Assembly: GCF_000002995.4 (NCBI RefSeq)
Contig: NW_025062476.1
Location: 8,368,501 to 8,432,500 of the forward strand
Source of the DNA: Brugia malayi
Taxonomy: Eukaryota; Nematoda; Chromadorea; Rhabditida; Onchocercidae
Reading direction: 5' to 3'
Length of the DNA: 64,000 nucleotides
Below, in pieces: positions 1 to 15,500 of this stretch (position 1 is its first letter; every line of letters begins with the position of its first letter). The notes beneath the pieces are model-generated. The model had not been told where the DNA came from. It ran no database searches and was given only the letters and a program-made list of their open reading frames with translations. The translations under genes and the position numbers were made by a program.

Positions 1-3000
1 CATAAAGACAATCAAAATTTCGTAATGCCAATTTCACACTTGACAAATAAATACTCAGTTTAGTTTATGATCAAACGGAAATTAGTAAATATTACCTGCA
101 GAAACATTTTCAAGAATAAAGTCAAGTGGTTGTGAAGCAGCAATAGCATAAAAAACTTGCTGTTCGTTCGATTCTCCAACATGTGAGATGATACGCGCTA
201 TGGCTACAGACGGACGAAGTTGTAATTCAGCAACCAACTGCGGTAACCTTAAACTGATTTGTGGATAAAAGTTTCAAAGATGCTCTCAGCATCAATTACA
301 GCTTTCTCGACCTTCACTGTAGTGTAGTAGTGATAAAGCTTGAGCAGATTAAGTAATACATTTTTTAAGTGGAAGAAATACTACCAAACTCAAACTCTAT
401 GGACTCAAGTATAAGAGGAGGGATGACCGCGTCAGATTGATTTTATAAACCATTGCCCATATAATATCCATTAACCACAGGTCTCTCAGATAAACAGTCC
501 TACAGATGAGAAGTCAGAAAAAAGTCAAAATTGTAAAAATGATTCAGAATTAGGAATTTCAAACCGGTTGAGATATAATCTATATAAAAATTTAACATAA
601 AAACAAACAAAAAAAAAAAAAAGGGCACTGAAAATTCTTAAAATAAACTACCAAGGTAACCAGTTGCTTGCAGGTATACCAATACCATGTTTTTCCAACT
701 TAGCGTCCACTTCTTTTTCAGTTACATTCCCATAAACTGATAATTTCTAAATAAAGAATTAAAATCACCGGTATACATTTTCACTACAAATCACCTGATA
801 ATTATGTAGAAGAAAGAATTATTTCTAAAATAGAAGAAATCAATCGACCACTACCTTCATAAGCCACAATAATCGTGCAATATATTTTCGTGCTCGCAAT
901 TCATTTTCCATTCTAGCACCTTCCATTATTCCAATCAAAGCTTCTATCCCTGCACTCAGTGCGGCCTCTTCTGTGCTAAACAATCATTAAGTAATTGAAG
1001 AATTGCTGAACTTGACAATACAAGAAGTACTTGGATATCCAGTGAATCATTCTTCATCTCAGTTCGAACTTATTACAGTTGCCCTTTATTAGTAATGACT
1101 TTCGTTGCTTACTTCTTTAAGTACCTTTTAACAAAAAAAAATTTCAGAAAAGACACACTTTTCAATATCCAATCGGCTTTCAAGGAAGTCAGCCCAATGT
1201 AACCACACAGAATTTCCACCAGCAACATTTTCGTGCAGTAAAGCTGCGGTTTTAAACGAATGACTTGCATCTTCATATCTAAAATTTGAAAAACAAGTTT
1301 TGATTCAAGTAGGTCATAAAACACAAATCCCCACTATAATACACAGTTCAGCATTCACTGTTCTCGGATGCAAAAAAATTACACCAGTTGTGAAAATGTA
1401 GATCAAAAATTCGTTTATATGAAATACTCAAAAGAACTTACTTCTCGAGTTTCATCAAGATCTTTCCACGCAAGGAATAAAGTTTGGCAATATTTTCCTT
1501 GGTGAAAGTATTAATAGTTGTCTTTTGGACAACTGAGAATGCTTCCATAAGTGCACTATGTTTTTGCTCTTCTGCCAGATTAGGCATAGATGATCGTTGT
1601 ACCAAGCACTTCAAAAGCTCTCTCATCGAAAAATAAGCGTCCATTGCTGGTAAAGCTGGTAAAGTATGTATCCTTAATTTTTTTTGATTATATTTAACTT
1701 CATTGGAATTTATGAAAGTAAAAAAAGAGAGCAGCAAATTGCTGCACGGATGGTTTCTGAATCCTACAAAGCAAGCAAAAAACTAAAATTTATTGGGCCA
1801 ATATCCAACAAGAATATTAAAATAGAACCGAAATTTCGAAGATTGCACACCTGCTTAGTTTATCAATAGCAATATTTATAAGTCCAGCTTTTCGAGCAGC
1901 GCGCGCTATCATTAACTGCGAATTTGCAGCTGAATAGAATGGAAGCAAACCCTGTTGAAAATGGCTCGATTGATTCTAAAATAAATCTTCTAGTACGCAA
2001 GTTTAAAAAAAAAAAAAAAAAAAAAACCACATATTGTTATAATTTAAAACTGCTTACCGTTGTCCAGTTCTCTTCCTTTCTTTTACTCCCCACTTAATTC
2101 CTAATTTCCTCTAACGTAATCTCTTTCCACCCATCCTTCTCTCAATCTTTTTATTTTGCATAACTGCATCACTTTTTATTATTTCATATTCTCGTTGATT
2201 TCTTCTGCTTTTGAACTACGACTATTCTTACTATGATAGACTTGTTGATTGCAAACGAAAAATATGGATGACTGAAGCCGAAACATATTTCCTTCCTTTT
2301 AACACGTGCTATTTCATCTTTGTTACACAAAACTATCTTTAGACTAAAACATTATTCACTTTATTTGTTAAATATTCTGGACCAAATTTTTGAGAAACCC
2401 ATCGTTGGTCGTTTGATCAAACCTACTTTATAAGTTAATGTAACAAACAAGAGCAAGAAAACAATCAGATGATAAGAGAAAAGTGAACTTGACTAAATCT
2501 ATATTAGGAATTTATAATCAGGAAAAAACTTTCCTCATAAACTACTCCTCCTTTCATTATTAGCACATTGTTGTTATTACTACCACCAACTTTTTGTTTC
2601 CTGTTATTCCATACATTATATCTATGTCAGTTCACTCATTTTTAGTCGTCTGTTTATTCATATCATTTGTTTCTAATATCTATAGCTAATGTATTTCTTG
2701 TTTTCTTGTATATTCGAAATCTGTTATCCTTTTTCTCTTCCTGATATGCAGAATTATGAGAAAACTTTGAAAAATATATTTAATCTGGGAAAAAGTACTG
2801 AAAACGACAAGAACCAAACAAATAAACAAACTCCTTCCATCTGTTGAAGAAGCCTGATGGCAGTATTGTAATGGTGGATGCGCCATTGATGAATGTCAGC
2901 CCAAAATGATAACGGATCTGATAAAGCATAGGACCGGCTCCTGGAAATCTTATATTTTTCAGTAGTAATAAAAATTCAATTTTTCGTGCCCATCTTAACA

Positions 3001-6000
3001 TATATTAAACTTATTACTAACAATAAATTGTGGAATTCCCAGAACGATTATTCGATGTTGATTGCTCAGGAAACAAGTATATCAAATATTTTAAAGCTTA
3101 GGCAGTTTTCGTTTGTCTGCTTATTTGGAGAAAAATTCTACATTCCACATGGTCCCGACTTGTCACAGCCTAGCATCCTTTTGCTTTACTCTTCATCTCA
3201 TAGCGAATGACAGACTTTCCCACTTTACAAGTAAATAAGACATCTGGATTTTCACCATCATCCATAAAAAGCATCAACGAACCTCCATGCTTTTACTACC
3301 GACTTAACATCGCCAATTGGATTCGACGGCAGTGATACTTGACCACTAACCTCTGGATGATTAGTGAGTACACTGGCTTCCTGAACCTCCTGAACAAGAT
3401 TTGTAGCCTGAAAAATAACAGATTCCTAATATCATTAGTATGTTAGATATGTAAAAATCATTTAAGATTAAAAAGTATATGGAACTTTCAAACATTAATA
3501 TAGAGTTTGTTAAGATTTGTTAAAAAATAAGCAGCATGACGATTCAACTGACATGTGACCATATACCAAGTGAATTTTCATAAATATGTTTGTTCCAAAC
3601 TCGAGTCAGATTGTGTCAGTAGAAAAACTTATTTGACTACCTGAAGTATGCTGACATGGCTTAAAGAAACAATGTCTGGTAATCGTCTCCATTCTATAAT
3701 TAGATCATCTCTTGCTGCTTCCAATTCTCTATTGATTCGAACATGCAATAACTCCGTAGCTCTATCTTCTTGCATGGGATGGTGATTCTACAACAAAATG
3801 TCAGGTAATAAAAGTAGCCAATCCATATTAGAAGAGCTGCCAAATCCATGCGAGAAAAACTACAGCTTTATCATAGAAGACGAATAGTGTCTAAAATAGT
3901 GGACTAAATATGTGCATAGTAATCTGAAAAAGTTATCAGTAACTTGACAACAAAAATATTTAGTAATAGCTTGTCGAGACCTCATGATGTCAATCGCTTA
4001 AAGATTTTAATCTAACACGAACGAGGTGTTAATATGGCGCTGGAGCGATACTTTTAAATTACTCGGTAAATAAATTAAAAAATATATTTGCAAAAAATAT
4101 ACAATATTTTTCTATTACAACATTTTCGGGAGTAAAATATCACATTGAAAAACTAAATGAAAATAATGTCAGTTGCCTTCATGACTATAGAAATGATTTG
4201 GTTATAGAAATGCAGTAAAATCAGGAAACTTCAACATTATCAAAATCGAAATAATGCATCTGCGATATCATTTTAACCGAAGTCAACTCACCATGAGCAT
4301 AGCTTTGTAAAGATAATACTTGTAGTATAAATCTGGCTGCGTGCAACCTTCCAACTGTGTAAGAGTAACTCGAAGCAAGTTCCAGTCATTAAGATGCCAA
4401 GCTGCATCCGCAACAATACCGAGACCGTACACAGCAGGTGTATTACCAAACTGTAATAAAGAATTCCACTCACCAAGCTCACGTTCGCAGCTGAAAAATT
4501 TTAAGCCTTATTAACAAATACAAGAAACTGGATTAGAACAAATGAAATACAGCATAATTATATATCTGTACAACTGCACGAGAAATATTATGCAGCGACA
4601 CACTGCCGGCTTAAATTGCAACAAATAATTAGCACTGAGATCTTTATCATTAAACTCATTATAATTTCATTGGCTGAGTACATATTCAACAGGAGCCATA
4701 AAGTTCGTTTAAAAAATCTCTAAGTGACAGTGTGGAATAACTGGTATGAGGTTGTGTGCTAATAACTGTTACAGCAACAAGACTATTTTATATCCAGTAA
4801 ATCATTCTTTTTAAATCATATATAAGTAGTCATCAGTTACCTAAGTTTAAGCCAGCGATGGATTTCCGGCTTAAGTGACAACTTAAGATATAAAAATCTT
4901 AAATTTTAAGACTTCTTGTATATTCTGCGCAAAAAAAATAGCAGCAGGCATGTCTATAGAGCTTACTGTTTCGTTATTTGATATTAATAAATTTTTGAAA
5001 GCTAACTCAGCCCACAATTTGTGCCATTCGCGTAATTCGAATCCAAGCGCAGGAGTTACGTCTAATTGCTTGCTACTACCACTAGGAGCAACTATACGTT
5101 CATTGACGGCTTCAATCGATTTCCTTAAAATTTCTTCTGCTCGTACAAAATCACCTGAAATGCTCTTGTCAACATAAGGGGGAAAAAAATTATAATAAAC
5201 TATTAAAAATTATTATACGAAAGCACCGCACAACTAAAAATCGCGAATTCATTGGATGAGTTATCAGAATTGTCTCATCATTAATGCATAACACTGTATG
5301 CAAAACAAACAAAACATGGTGGTACACACATTTTCCAGATAAGATTAATTGCTAGCTTTAACGAACAAACACACTTCCTACATTCTTTAAGTTTTAAAAG
5401 CCCTGAAATGTTGCATTTTTCAGAAAAATATTCCGAAAACAGATGGAAACAACATCAATTTAACATTGAAATTCAAAAAACCTTCGTTGTAATATTCGAT
5501 AGCTTTCGAAGTTTCTTCAAAATAAGCACGGCGCTTCCAAACTGCTTGGTATTGGTCAAATTCAGATAATTTGGAATATAAAAGAATCAAGTTATTCATC
5601 GTTATCTAAATTAAATATAGAAAATTAATTTTCAAATTATTTGGAAACTCCAAAAAGACAAGACAACTTCCGGACCACATACCAGTTGCATATTTGTTGG
5701 TGTTGGTTGTAAGATTTGAAGCAATAGTGGATTGTTCGTAAATGCCGGAATTTTCTCGACCTCTTCTTCAAGCATCATCAATCCACGGTGCCATGCATGA
5801 TGTCTCATTGAAATGTACTATAAAAAATTGTGCATAGCGTCATTATGAGGACAATTCCATTTGAGAAAAATTTGTGCAAGTTCACTCATCTAATTTTAGA
5901 GATTTTTCTATCCGATCCGAAAGTAAACCCGAAATGCTCACTGTTCCCATCGCAATATGAATAATACAACGATTCTAATTTTCTTAATTCTGAAAGGAAA

Positions 6001-9000
6001 ACATAGTTTTTCAAAATTCCTCTCGAATCATATAAATGTACCATTAATACACTTGGATGAATTGGAATGGGCGGTTGACAGCGACAAACAGCTTCTAGAA
6101 AAGTAGCAACCGCTGAATGAGGTAGATCTCTTTGCATGAGATGACATCCAGATGAGAGAAATGGTATTATTTCAGCATTAAAGATAGCCCTTTTGGGCTC
6201 CTGCAGACTTGACCATAATGAAGAGAACAATTTTATCCAAATCTTTGACGCCAAGTCATTACCTGTAATCCATTATAATCCATTAATTTTTAAAATTTAG
6301 TTTCATGATTTATTTGAAAGCTCAGTTTCTTGAATTGCGACTATTAAAAAACGACATAGCATATGGTTGGATAATTACAGTCGCTGAGGTGAGGAAAAAT
6401 ATTACAATGTTAGGGATAAACTTAAAAAATGCTTTAAAAAACTGTGCTGCCAAAAGGTTTTAAAACTAATGAGTTCAGGAAAAAAAATTGAAAGTTAACT
6501 TACTACTATGAACAAGTTCTAAATAACTCGGAAGGATATCAGTGATCTGAAATTTGGCAGCCATTTCAAACAACTGGACTTGCTGTTCGACAATTAAAGT
6601 AGTCTGTAAATCCTGTGCACTTGTTGTACTACAAATCGGTATGGTTACTTCTAAAAGAAAAAAATAAAAATTACTTTTTCAAAATATAATAGTCTGCAAA
6701 GTCATTGGTAGATTGATATTCGAATGAATCAAGAAATAAAGTAGACTGAATCTATAAGAGGCAGATTAACAGTTCCTTCGCATCAATTTTAAAAAGCTAA
6801 AAAATATTATAAAGATATATATACATATAACATATATATTAACTTATAATATAGATTGTATTATCTTAACCTGTTAGTGTTTGAGTCGCAGAATTCTCCA
6901 TAAAATCATCTCGTTTGTTTTCTGTTGTATCCACTGTCCGCGACACGAAATCATCATCATCGCATGCTTCAGGATGATCTTGGTATAATGTTTCTAGATC
7001 GAGTATTTTTTCAAATGTATGCCATAACGTGCAGCAATTCAGTAATGGTGTTTGCTGCGTGCAGCTCTTATGTTTCTGTTCGTCCATTATTAATGACAAC
7101 AAAAGCTAAACGAAAAATTTCTGAACAGGAAAAATACATTCAACATTTCTAATAAATTTTCTCTGAATTTGCAAATATTACTAAATTTTTTTTTTCTGAA
7201 TCATAATATACATAAATGCTTTGATCAGGAAATGCATCAGAAATGACTTACACTAACACAATGCTTGATCCAAAAGTGTTGTTGCATGTCAGCCCAATTC
7301 TGTGATGTAATTATATGATATAAACGGTCACAAATATTTTTCGGTATTTGAGCATCGAATAACTTGAAAAATCGAGAACGTAATGACTCATCCTGTAAAA
7401 ACAGAGAACATGGCTAAGGAGTTAAATGAACTAAAACCTTGCAACAAAGATCACTAGTTTGGACCTGCAAATATATGACGAATATTTCACCCAAAACAAT
7501 ATTAGACAACACCAAGTTCAAATTTAAACATGAACAATTGAAAATCGCATTAAAAAAATGGGGATTTTGTTTATAAACTATTCAAAGTTTATTATTTTCA
7601 AAAAATTCAAGTGATTACCTGAGCACAAAGTCCCCAATGAAAAGCACTATTAAGTTTTGCTAATGTTTCATTTGTTCGCAAATGTGCAGTTTCGAAAACG
7701 TAAAGAACTGTTTCAAGTAGTGTCTTCAGTAAGTCTCCTGATTTTTCATGACGTTTATGAGCTTCCATTGTTTGCACCAGCCTTATTAAAAGAGGAACGC
7801 CTTGATTCAGCTGCCGCTAAAAACAGACTATAATTGCAACTTTCGTGAGAAATCTACTGTTAACGTATTAAGCGAAGCATGATAAACAATACTTCTTTCT
7901 GAAATTGGAGTAAATCTGAAACAACGGTGATTCCACTATTATTTTGGAAAAATACGTCCAACAAAAATAGCTCTGAACCAAAATTAAAAATAAACAAACC
8001 TCATCGCCATTACGCACCATAATATCAACAACACGAATAACAACATCAAGAACACGATCGAATGGAGTTTTGTCTATAAGTGGTGTTAAAATGCACTGCC
8101 CAATATTGCGCCGTGCTTCGGGGGGTATTGCGTGAATACGAGGTCGAAGAAGTTCTAGTGAAAAAATTATTAACTCGGTCAACGCATGGCCTGAAACCCA
8201 ACTTTGACGGTATAATTGAAGTTTGAAATACAGGACATTCAAGAAAAAATGTGATTAGATCCAAGTTACACTCGATCACAGTAGGTAAAGGGACAATCTA
8301 AACATATATATAGATGAGTGATTAAATTTACGTTTAAATATTATCGTATTTTAGGAGTGAATCAAACTGCTCCTTAATATAACAATAAAAGTTTGATACT
8401 AAAAGACATCCGAGCAAAAATGTGATCAGAAGCAAATTCTAGAAATGAAATTTCAAATTACAGAAATAAGTTTCAGAAATGGTAAAGCTGGGAAAGAGAA
8501 TAAAAAAACAAACCTTTATTCTCAGTACATGAAGAAATGTGTTCGCGAACAAGCTTTTGGACAGCTTTTGTAAATGAACTCAAACACATTGTATCCACAT
8601 AAGCTGGTTGAATAACGCATATAGTACGCAACAAATGTATTGTTGCAAACACACCAGTCATTGGCTGACTTTGTCCTCTAAAATGTGTTTGTAGGTACCC
8701 AGCAATCCTTCGCTAACCATTTTTATTATTTTTGTCCTATGTATTGGGAAATTAATAGCCGCAAAGATATTTCCTATATAAAAGTTGGAAATATGCAAAA
8801 TATCATCAAATATCAGAGATGTGTCAGGATTTTTCAAATTTTTCAGATTGTGTTCAATTTCCAGAAAAGAAAAAAATTGAAGGAAGAAAAGCCAAGAGGT
8901 TCAATCTGCGAAGCTTACTTCTCATAATTGGTGAAAGTGTCGTTAATGAATTTTGTAACAAATTGGTTAATCGTTTCCAGTTCATCTAATCCTTCCGGTG

Positions 9001-12000
9001 AGCACTTTGTTTTCTCGAATAATTTGGAAATAAGCTGACAAAGACTACGCATTACCTTAAAGTTAAGTTCAAATGAGATTCCAGAATCTCTTACACTAGA
9101 AAAAATCTCGGAAGCAATAAGAAAACAGAACAAGAATCATTAATTTATTTAAGAAAAATTAACTACTATACTTCTTAAATCTATCAACTTACAGCGTTGT
9201 CTTGGCAACTTAGACAGGCAACAATTCCGCGCTGTAACATTTTCACATTTGCAACAATAACTTCTTGTGGCTGAAAAAATTTTTTCTGTAGTATCATACT
9301 TGGCTTTTTTTTTCTAAAATCCCATTTCTTTAAATTAGAATCAATGTTTGCCTTTCGGTATTAACCTGAAACATGGAAAAGCGTGAGAGATACAGAAAAT
9401 TCGATGAAAGTCATCGCTTCATGGCTTTCCGAAGTTACAAAAGATAAAGTTAGAAAGTATTGGAAATAGGGATCTAAACAATTCCTTTTTCCAATACTTG
9501 ATGAAGCTGTTTATTCATGCGTAACCAAATCTAAAAATTATTCAGCAAAAGAGTTTTTACCAACCAAAATAACGACAAGATGTGTAATAATATCTAGTGA
9601 TGTGTGCAACTGTGAGAAATGATGAGCAACTGTGGTCTGCTCTCGAAATTGTTGAGTTACAGCTTCTGCAGCGACTGTTAACTGCTTCTCCAACCTAAAC
9701 ACTGAATGTCCATTTCTTTGTTAATAATTACTACTTTTATTAATATTCCAAGAAACTTATCAGTAGTGTTTAGAAAAAATCTGTAACAACTGGAATGGAC
9801 AAATAATAAGTAGTAGTGTACTTAAAGCATGTAATGCTATACTTTAGAATGTAACGGCTTTATGTCGGTTGAATTATAGGAAGTATTGTACGAACTTCTG
9901 CGCCAGATCTTTTTAGAAATTTCAAATACATAACATTGAACACTAATTTAAGTAATGCCATTTACCAAGAGAGTCTGAGATTAGCCGTAAGTCCCCAAAG
10001 ACTGCTTTTCAGACAAGCACGCAATAGGCCTAAGCATCGTTTGCATAACTGTTCCATTGCTACAGCATGCTGAGTTGGATTCTGCGCAAGATTCTATAAT
10101 TCTTATATTCCATATTTTATGTAATTATTCCTATAGTTCAATAATCCAAGAAATTTCTACAAAATAAGTAAATTAGATAGTTTTCGACAGGTCTCTCAAC
10201 GAAAATAACTGACCGCATCAGGTACTGCCGATGATAATTTCACAAGCATATTAACAACATGGTCAACGTGTACTTTCTCGATTGGTCGATGTATCTAAAC
10301 ATTTCATATCCAATTATTTCATTACTATTACTATCTGCATGCGGAAAATGGAAAAGTCGATTAAGAAATTTCATTTTTTTTTTTTCATTTGCATCTTTTC
10401 GCATCCATTTCATAAGAGCAAACACATACATTTTCTATGTCCTTATTTTGCACTTGAGATAAACTAGAGGATGAGGATTGCTGATGTCCTGAAAGACTTT
10501 CTGTTGTCTCAATTTGTGGATGTTTACTAGTTTCTAATCCCTTTTCCTGAAATTAATTTTACAATATTTCCAGAGAATCCTGAAAGAAACACGATGTAGC
10601 ACAGGATTACGAATGCAAAAACTGATTCAATTGGACAAATTAAAACCATATGTTCACTATACGATACCAAGCTACTTCAAAAATTTTCACATGAAACAGT
10701 AGCAATTAAAATCATTTTACCCATTTTTTAACTACAATAAAAAACCGAAACAAGTTGCACCAATTCTTCTGTTTGCTTAAGTCGCCACTGCTCCCATTTG
10801 ATGACCATTTCGCATACATCAATTGCAGTTCGTCGATTTTCCAGAGTGCCTTGTGCTAGCATCAGACGCTGAAGTCCGTTCAATATAACTTGTAGCATTT
10901 GGTGACGTACATTGTAGTAGATCTTGTAATGACGAACTATCATTGATCTATAAGGTTTTGTATCATTGATCTTCTCTATCCCAAAATATGAATTAGATAT
11001 CAATTCCTTAAATAGTGCATTTCCATATGAAAAACTTACAAACAATGATAAATTTGTGAGACATTATGACCCTCTTCAATGATAGTTTTCTTAACAATGG
11101 TCATTAGCTGTTTATGACCATCATCCATGCGCAATGGCACTGATGGAGTTAATATATCAAGTGAGCGCTTAATAATGTCTTTTGGATCGCTCAAGGTTGC
11201 TTTCAGCAGACTTAAAAAAACCTGCAAAAGAAATAAAATGAAAGATCAAGCCGCACGTTGAAAATCGCTTAAATTTGACATTCTATATCATACAAAAGCA
11301 AGTTATGTTTTGTGGCATGCTTGATGCATAACAAATGACGATATCCTTTCATTATTCACGAAAAAGTTAAAGTGCATGAAGAAAGACAAAGAAGCTATAC
11401 AACAAGAAAAGAAATGATGAAACCTGCAAAACGATTTTTCGATTAATATTAAACTGATTGATAATATTAGCAATTAACAAATGACCCATGTATTTCATTG
11501 TTTGATCTTGCGGTGTCGACGATAAACATGGCCAACCCAAAAGCATTAAAATGCGCAGACGATTGCCCTGCTTCCTGCAGTCTCTGTCATAATAACAAAC
11601 GATTGAGTCAGCTTTACAAAACCTTTTTTGAAAGACCTCAATTTCCCGTTATGTTTGAAAGATGTTATTTTTTTTTTGTTATGGTGCAATACAAAAAGAA
11701 AAAATTTTCCGAAATGGCAAAATTCCTAACAATTAAAGTCAAGATCGAATAAAACACAAACTTTTGTGAGAAGTCATGTATGTGAGTTGGACAGTTGCTG
11801 ACAAACAGGCATCCCAGATGGAACAGCTGAATAAGCATTGCATCACTTATATGAAATCTATTTCGATCGAGTATTTTTTGGCAGACTAATGAAATCAGAT
11901 TCTTGTCATCTACATCATCTGGCTTGGCTGGTGTACCAACTACCTAAAAAAGAAACTACCTCTCTTTTAATTTTTTGTGTTATTTAAACTGTAAAATAAA

Positions 12001-12542
12001 AAATGTCTTTGAAGAGCAACATCTTTCTTATTCCTAAAACATAATATTAAATTGTATGGAATGAGTACGGTCTATATTAACTTGTCATATTAAACAATAT
12101 TTGATCAAAAAAAAAAAAAAAAAACGCCTACTTGTTCACATTAATGAGGTTTTAATTACATAGAAATTAAAGCAAGAAATTTCAGAAAAATTGTGAGTGC
12201 AACAAATCAACAATCAAATGAGAAATTAACGCCAACTAACCACATCAACATCGTAACGCTCGAACGCATAATGTAGTGAAGGGATGACAATATATTGAAG
12301 CATTTTAACAACATTTAAATCGTGCGCTGTAGCCGAATCTTTTTCAAACATAGCAACTATTCTCTTCAATGCATTTTGCCGCCATTCAATGGGATACTTC
12401 TGTAACTAATATGTAATTATATATCGTAAATACAGATTATTGGAAATTTTTTTAAAAATAAAATAAAAGTAAATAAAGTGGATCTTGAAACAAAAAACAA
12501 AACTATACATTATTTTTTCCTTCATGGTTCCTACAGTCTTTC

Positions 12543-12573
<31 letters not shown>

Positions 12574-15500
12574 CAATCAACAACATCTTCCTATTACTAA
12601 CATACTAAAAGTATAAAAAACAATTACATGACGAAATCTAATGGATTGAAATTTCATGTCTTACAATGAACTAGAATGAAACAAAGTTACCGGAATAACT
12701 TCTTTTTCGATAAACAATCTTACAAAGGTGAAATCACCGATGTAATTATTTGTAAACACATGGCAAAGGTCGAAGAGGATATCAATACGATCGATGTTGG
12801 CTCTAAATGCAAAGAATAAAAAATAAAGATTGATAATCTTACCAATTTCGAATACCAAATTTAATCCAGAAAAAGTATAAAATCAATTAAGGGGAACGTG
12901 GAAATGCTTTCAAAAATTACTTGAAATAACGCAACATGATTAGAGCTGCTAGTTTGGGGACGTCATAACGTGGTCCCTCCAAATAGTCCTGAAAGAAGTC
13001 AAGCATAGTTTTCTAATTAAATGAAATTAATTTGAATTTTTGGTTGCTGTTTATCTGCTTACACAGGCTGATACCGCCTTGATTTGAAACGATCATGTCT
13101 TCTATTTTCTTTCAAGATTTCTATCAAATAAATTCAACTTGGACAATCGATTGAAACGAAAGTACAAGTGAAATCTTTCACCTTGCACGTGTACCGAGTG
13201 CGGAAATCTTTGTCGTTCCACAGTGACTGTATAACTTTGACAATTTCACCAGCACCATTTCCAGCCCATTTTGAATGACGTTTCCCAATGCTGACAATCA
13301 GTTTCATAGCTAACATTTCCATATCATAGATCGACAAATCACACTTTATCCAATTGCTAGCTTCATCCTAAACATTGCATAAAGTTTGTGAAATTAATTC
13401 AATTAAGTGCAAACTACATAATTAATTTACTGAATCTTCATGCTACTGAATTTAAAAGAAAAAACAAATATGAACTTTATTTTTATTACGATCAGTTTCT
13501 GTCAAACATAATACATAATCACGTTCAGTTCATAATCGATGCACAATGCACTTAGTTTCGCAATTTTTTTGATATTTGGTTACTGATAGAAATACATAAT
13601 TAAAACTAATTAACCATAGCCTCTCCTTGCAATAATCGGAGCAAAAAACTATTATCTTCCATTAGTTTCTGCTGAATTGCTACTGCTTCTTCATGCTTCA
13701 CCACATACTATAAAGAAATACAACAACAACAACAAAAAAACAGGAAAGAAATAAAAAGTTATGCAAAAAAGGAAGTCACCAAATCCAATTTATGATTTAA
13801 TTAATTTCTATATTATCTTATTTTCTATTAGTTGTCAAATTAACGATATAAAATGTTGCACACGTCATTTATAGAACAAAAATTTTGATATACAAATAAA
13901 TAATCATAATGTGACCAATGACCATCACATTATGTCTTTTACCAAATAATTACAAACAGCTGCAAGAACCTTAAATAATTCACGATTCCTTTGGTCACAG
14001 ATGTTGTTGCCTATAAGAAAGAAACGGAGAGTTTCTAGTGGAAATCGCGTCAAATATTTCATTAGTGGGTATCGCCAACTTGTGCTGTTCTGCAAAATAA
14101 CAAGCTCTTGATATATAGTAGCAGTGCGAAATTAAATAAATCTTTAAGAAACGAAACTTAAACCATTACAGCTCTTAAGTCATTAAATCTCCAATATTAT
14201 TGCTTATCTCGATTCACTATTCTTGTACCAGCGATTAAATCCTCAATCTTCATTACGTTGTTCATCATTATAAAAAAGTAATGAAATGTTTTATAACTAA
14301 GAATGTTCACATGTGCACTTTGGGAATTGATAAATGTGAAACGAAGTCTAAAGCTATTCTTCATTATAGTTTAGTAGATCTAGTTTTAGTTTTTAATTAG
14401 TTGTTTCAACCTCACTAAATCAGACATGTTTTTTTCTACAAACCATACAGATTTATACATTGCTATGACTGCGACATGTTTAATGATTACTATTAAAAAT
14501 TTTAACAGATATTACCTCAAACGAGACAGTTGCTTCCCATTTGCGAACATGTGATATAATCAAATGCACAAAACTGGAGTCAGCAAGCGGAAATTCAGCC
14601 AAAATCTCCAGTAGTATTCTTCCTATTTTAACATCGCTAGCCAAAACATTATTTTGGTTAGGATCCGGAAATTTCCGAAAAGCATTCTGAATTGATACCA
14701 TTTTGCAGCGATTCATTTTTTGCATTATTATTTCTTACATTATGGTTTTCTTACGTTAGTAGTGCTGTTACGAAAGATTATTAGATATCTTATAGCACCT
14801 TTGACAACAATATGGAAGATTTGTAAAAGATACCAACAATTCGTTACAAAATGATCCTGGAAATGTATCCGGAAATAATCGTAGGAGATAAAGCAGACGC
14901 AGAACGATGTGTTTTTCTAAGCGATTATCTGATTGAGATAAGCTAGTAATCATCGATCCGATATCCATTTTAAGTACATGTGATCGCAATCGATCTAAAT
15001 TCAATGCCTGAAACAAAGATTAAAAGACTTATGAACAAAACATAAGTTGTGGAATGTCTACTGTTCTACTCAGAACGAAAACAAATGTTATCTCAAATAA
15101 TAGAAGAAATGATAAGTTGATAAATGTTATATCTAAATAAGAAACAACGTTTTTTAATGCGCTGAATGCAGCATCCTGAATCTCTTCATTTTCTTCCATA
15201 AGGCATTTTAAAACCGCCTCAAATATTTGTTTGTGATGTGGAAACAGTGGGTCATGATCCATTGCCTGCTTCAATTCTCCACAAGATGCAATACAACATG
15301 ATACCAATGCTCCTATAATTTACAAAAACTTCTCCTTTAATTTGTGTTAATTTGATTAAAACGAGAATTTGCGATAGATTCTTGAAAAGCCGGCAAAAAA
15401 AATATAAAAATGAAGGTATAGAATAAACTTGCAGACTCAACATAAAATGAAAAAATAAAACAAAAACCAACTTATAGTTGACTTTCGTAAAGCGATGACG

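Noticed and set aside
5886..6041. Extension of the ORF containing TRRAP exon 57 on the minus strand
   Set aside because: The frame stays open past a GTACAT donor at 6041, but homology and phase into exon 58 require splicing there.
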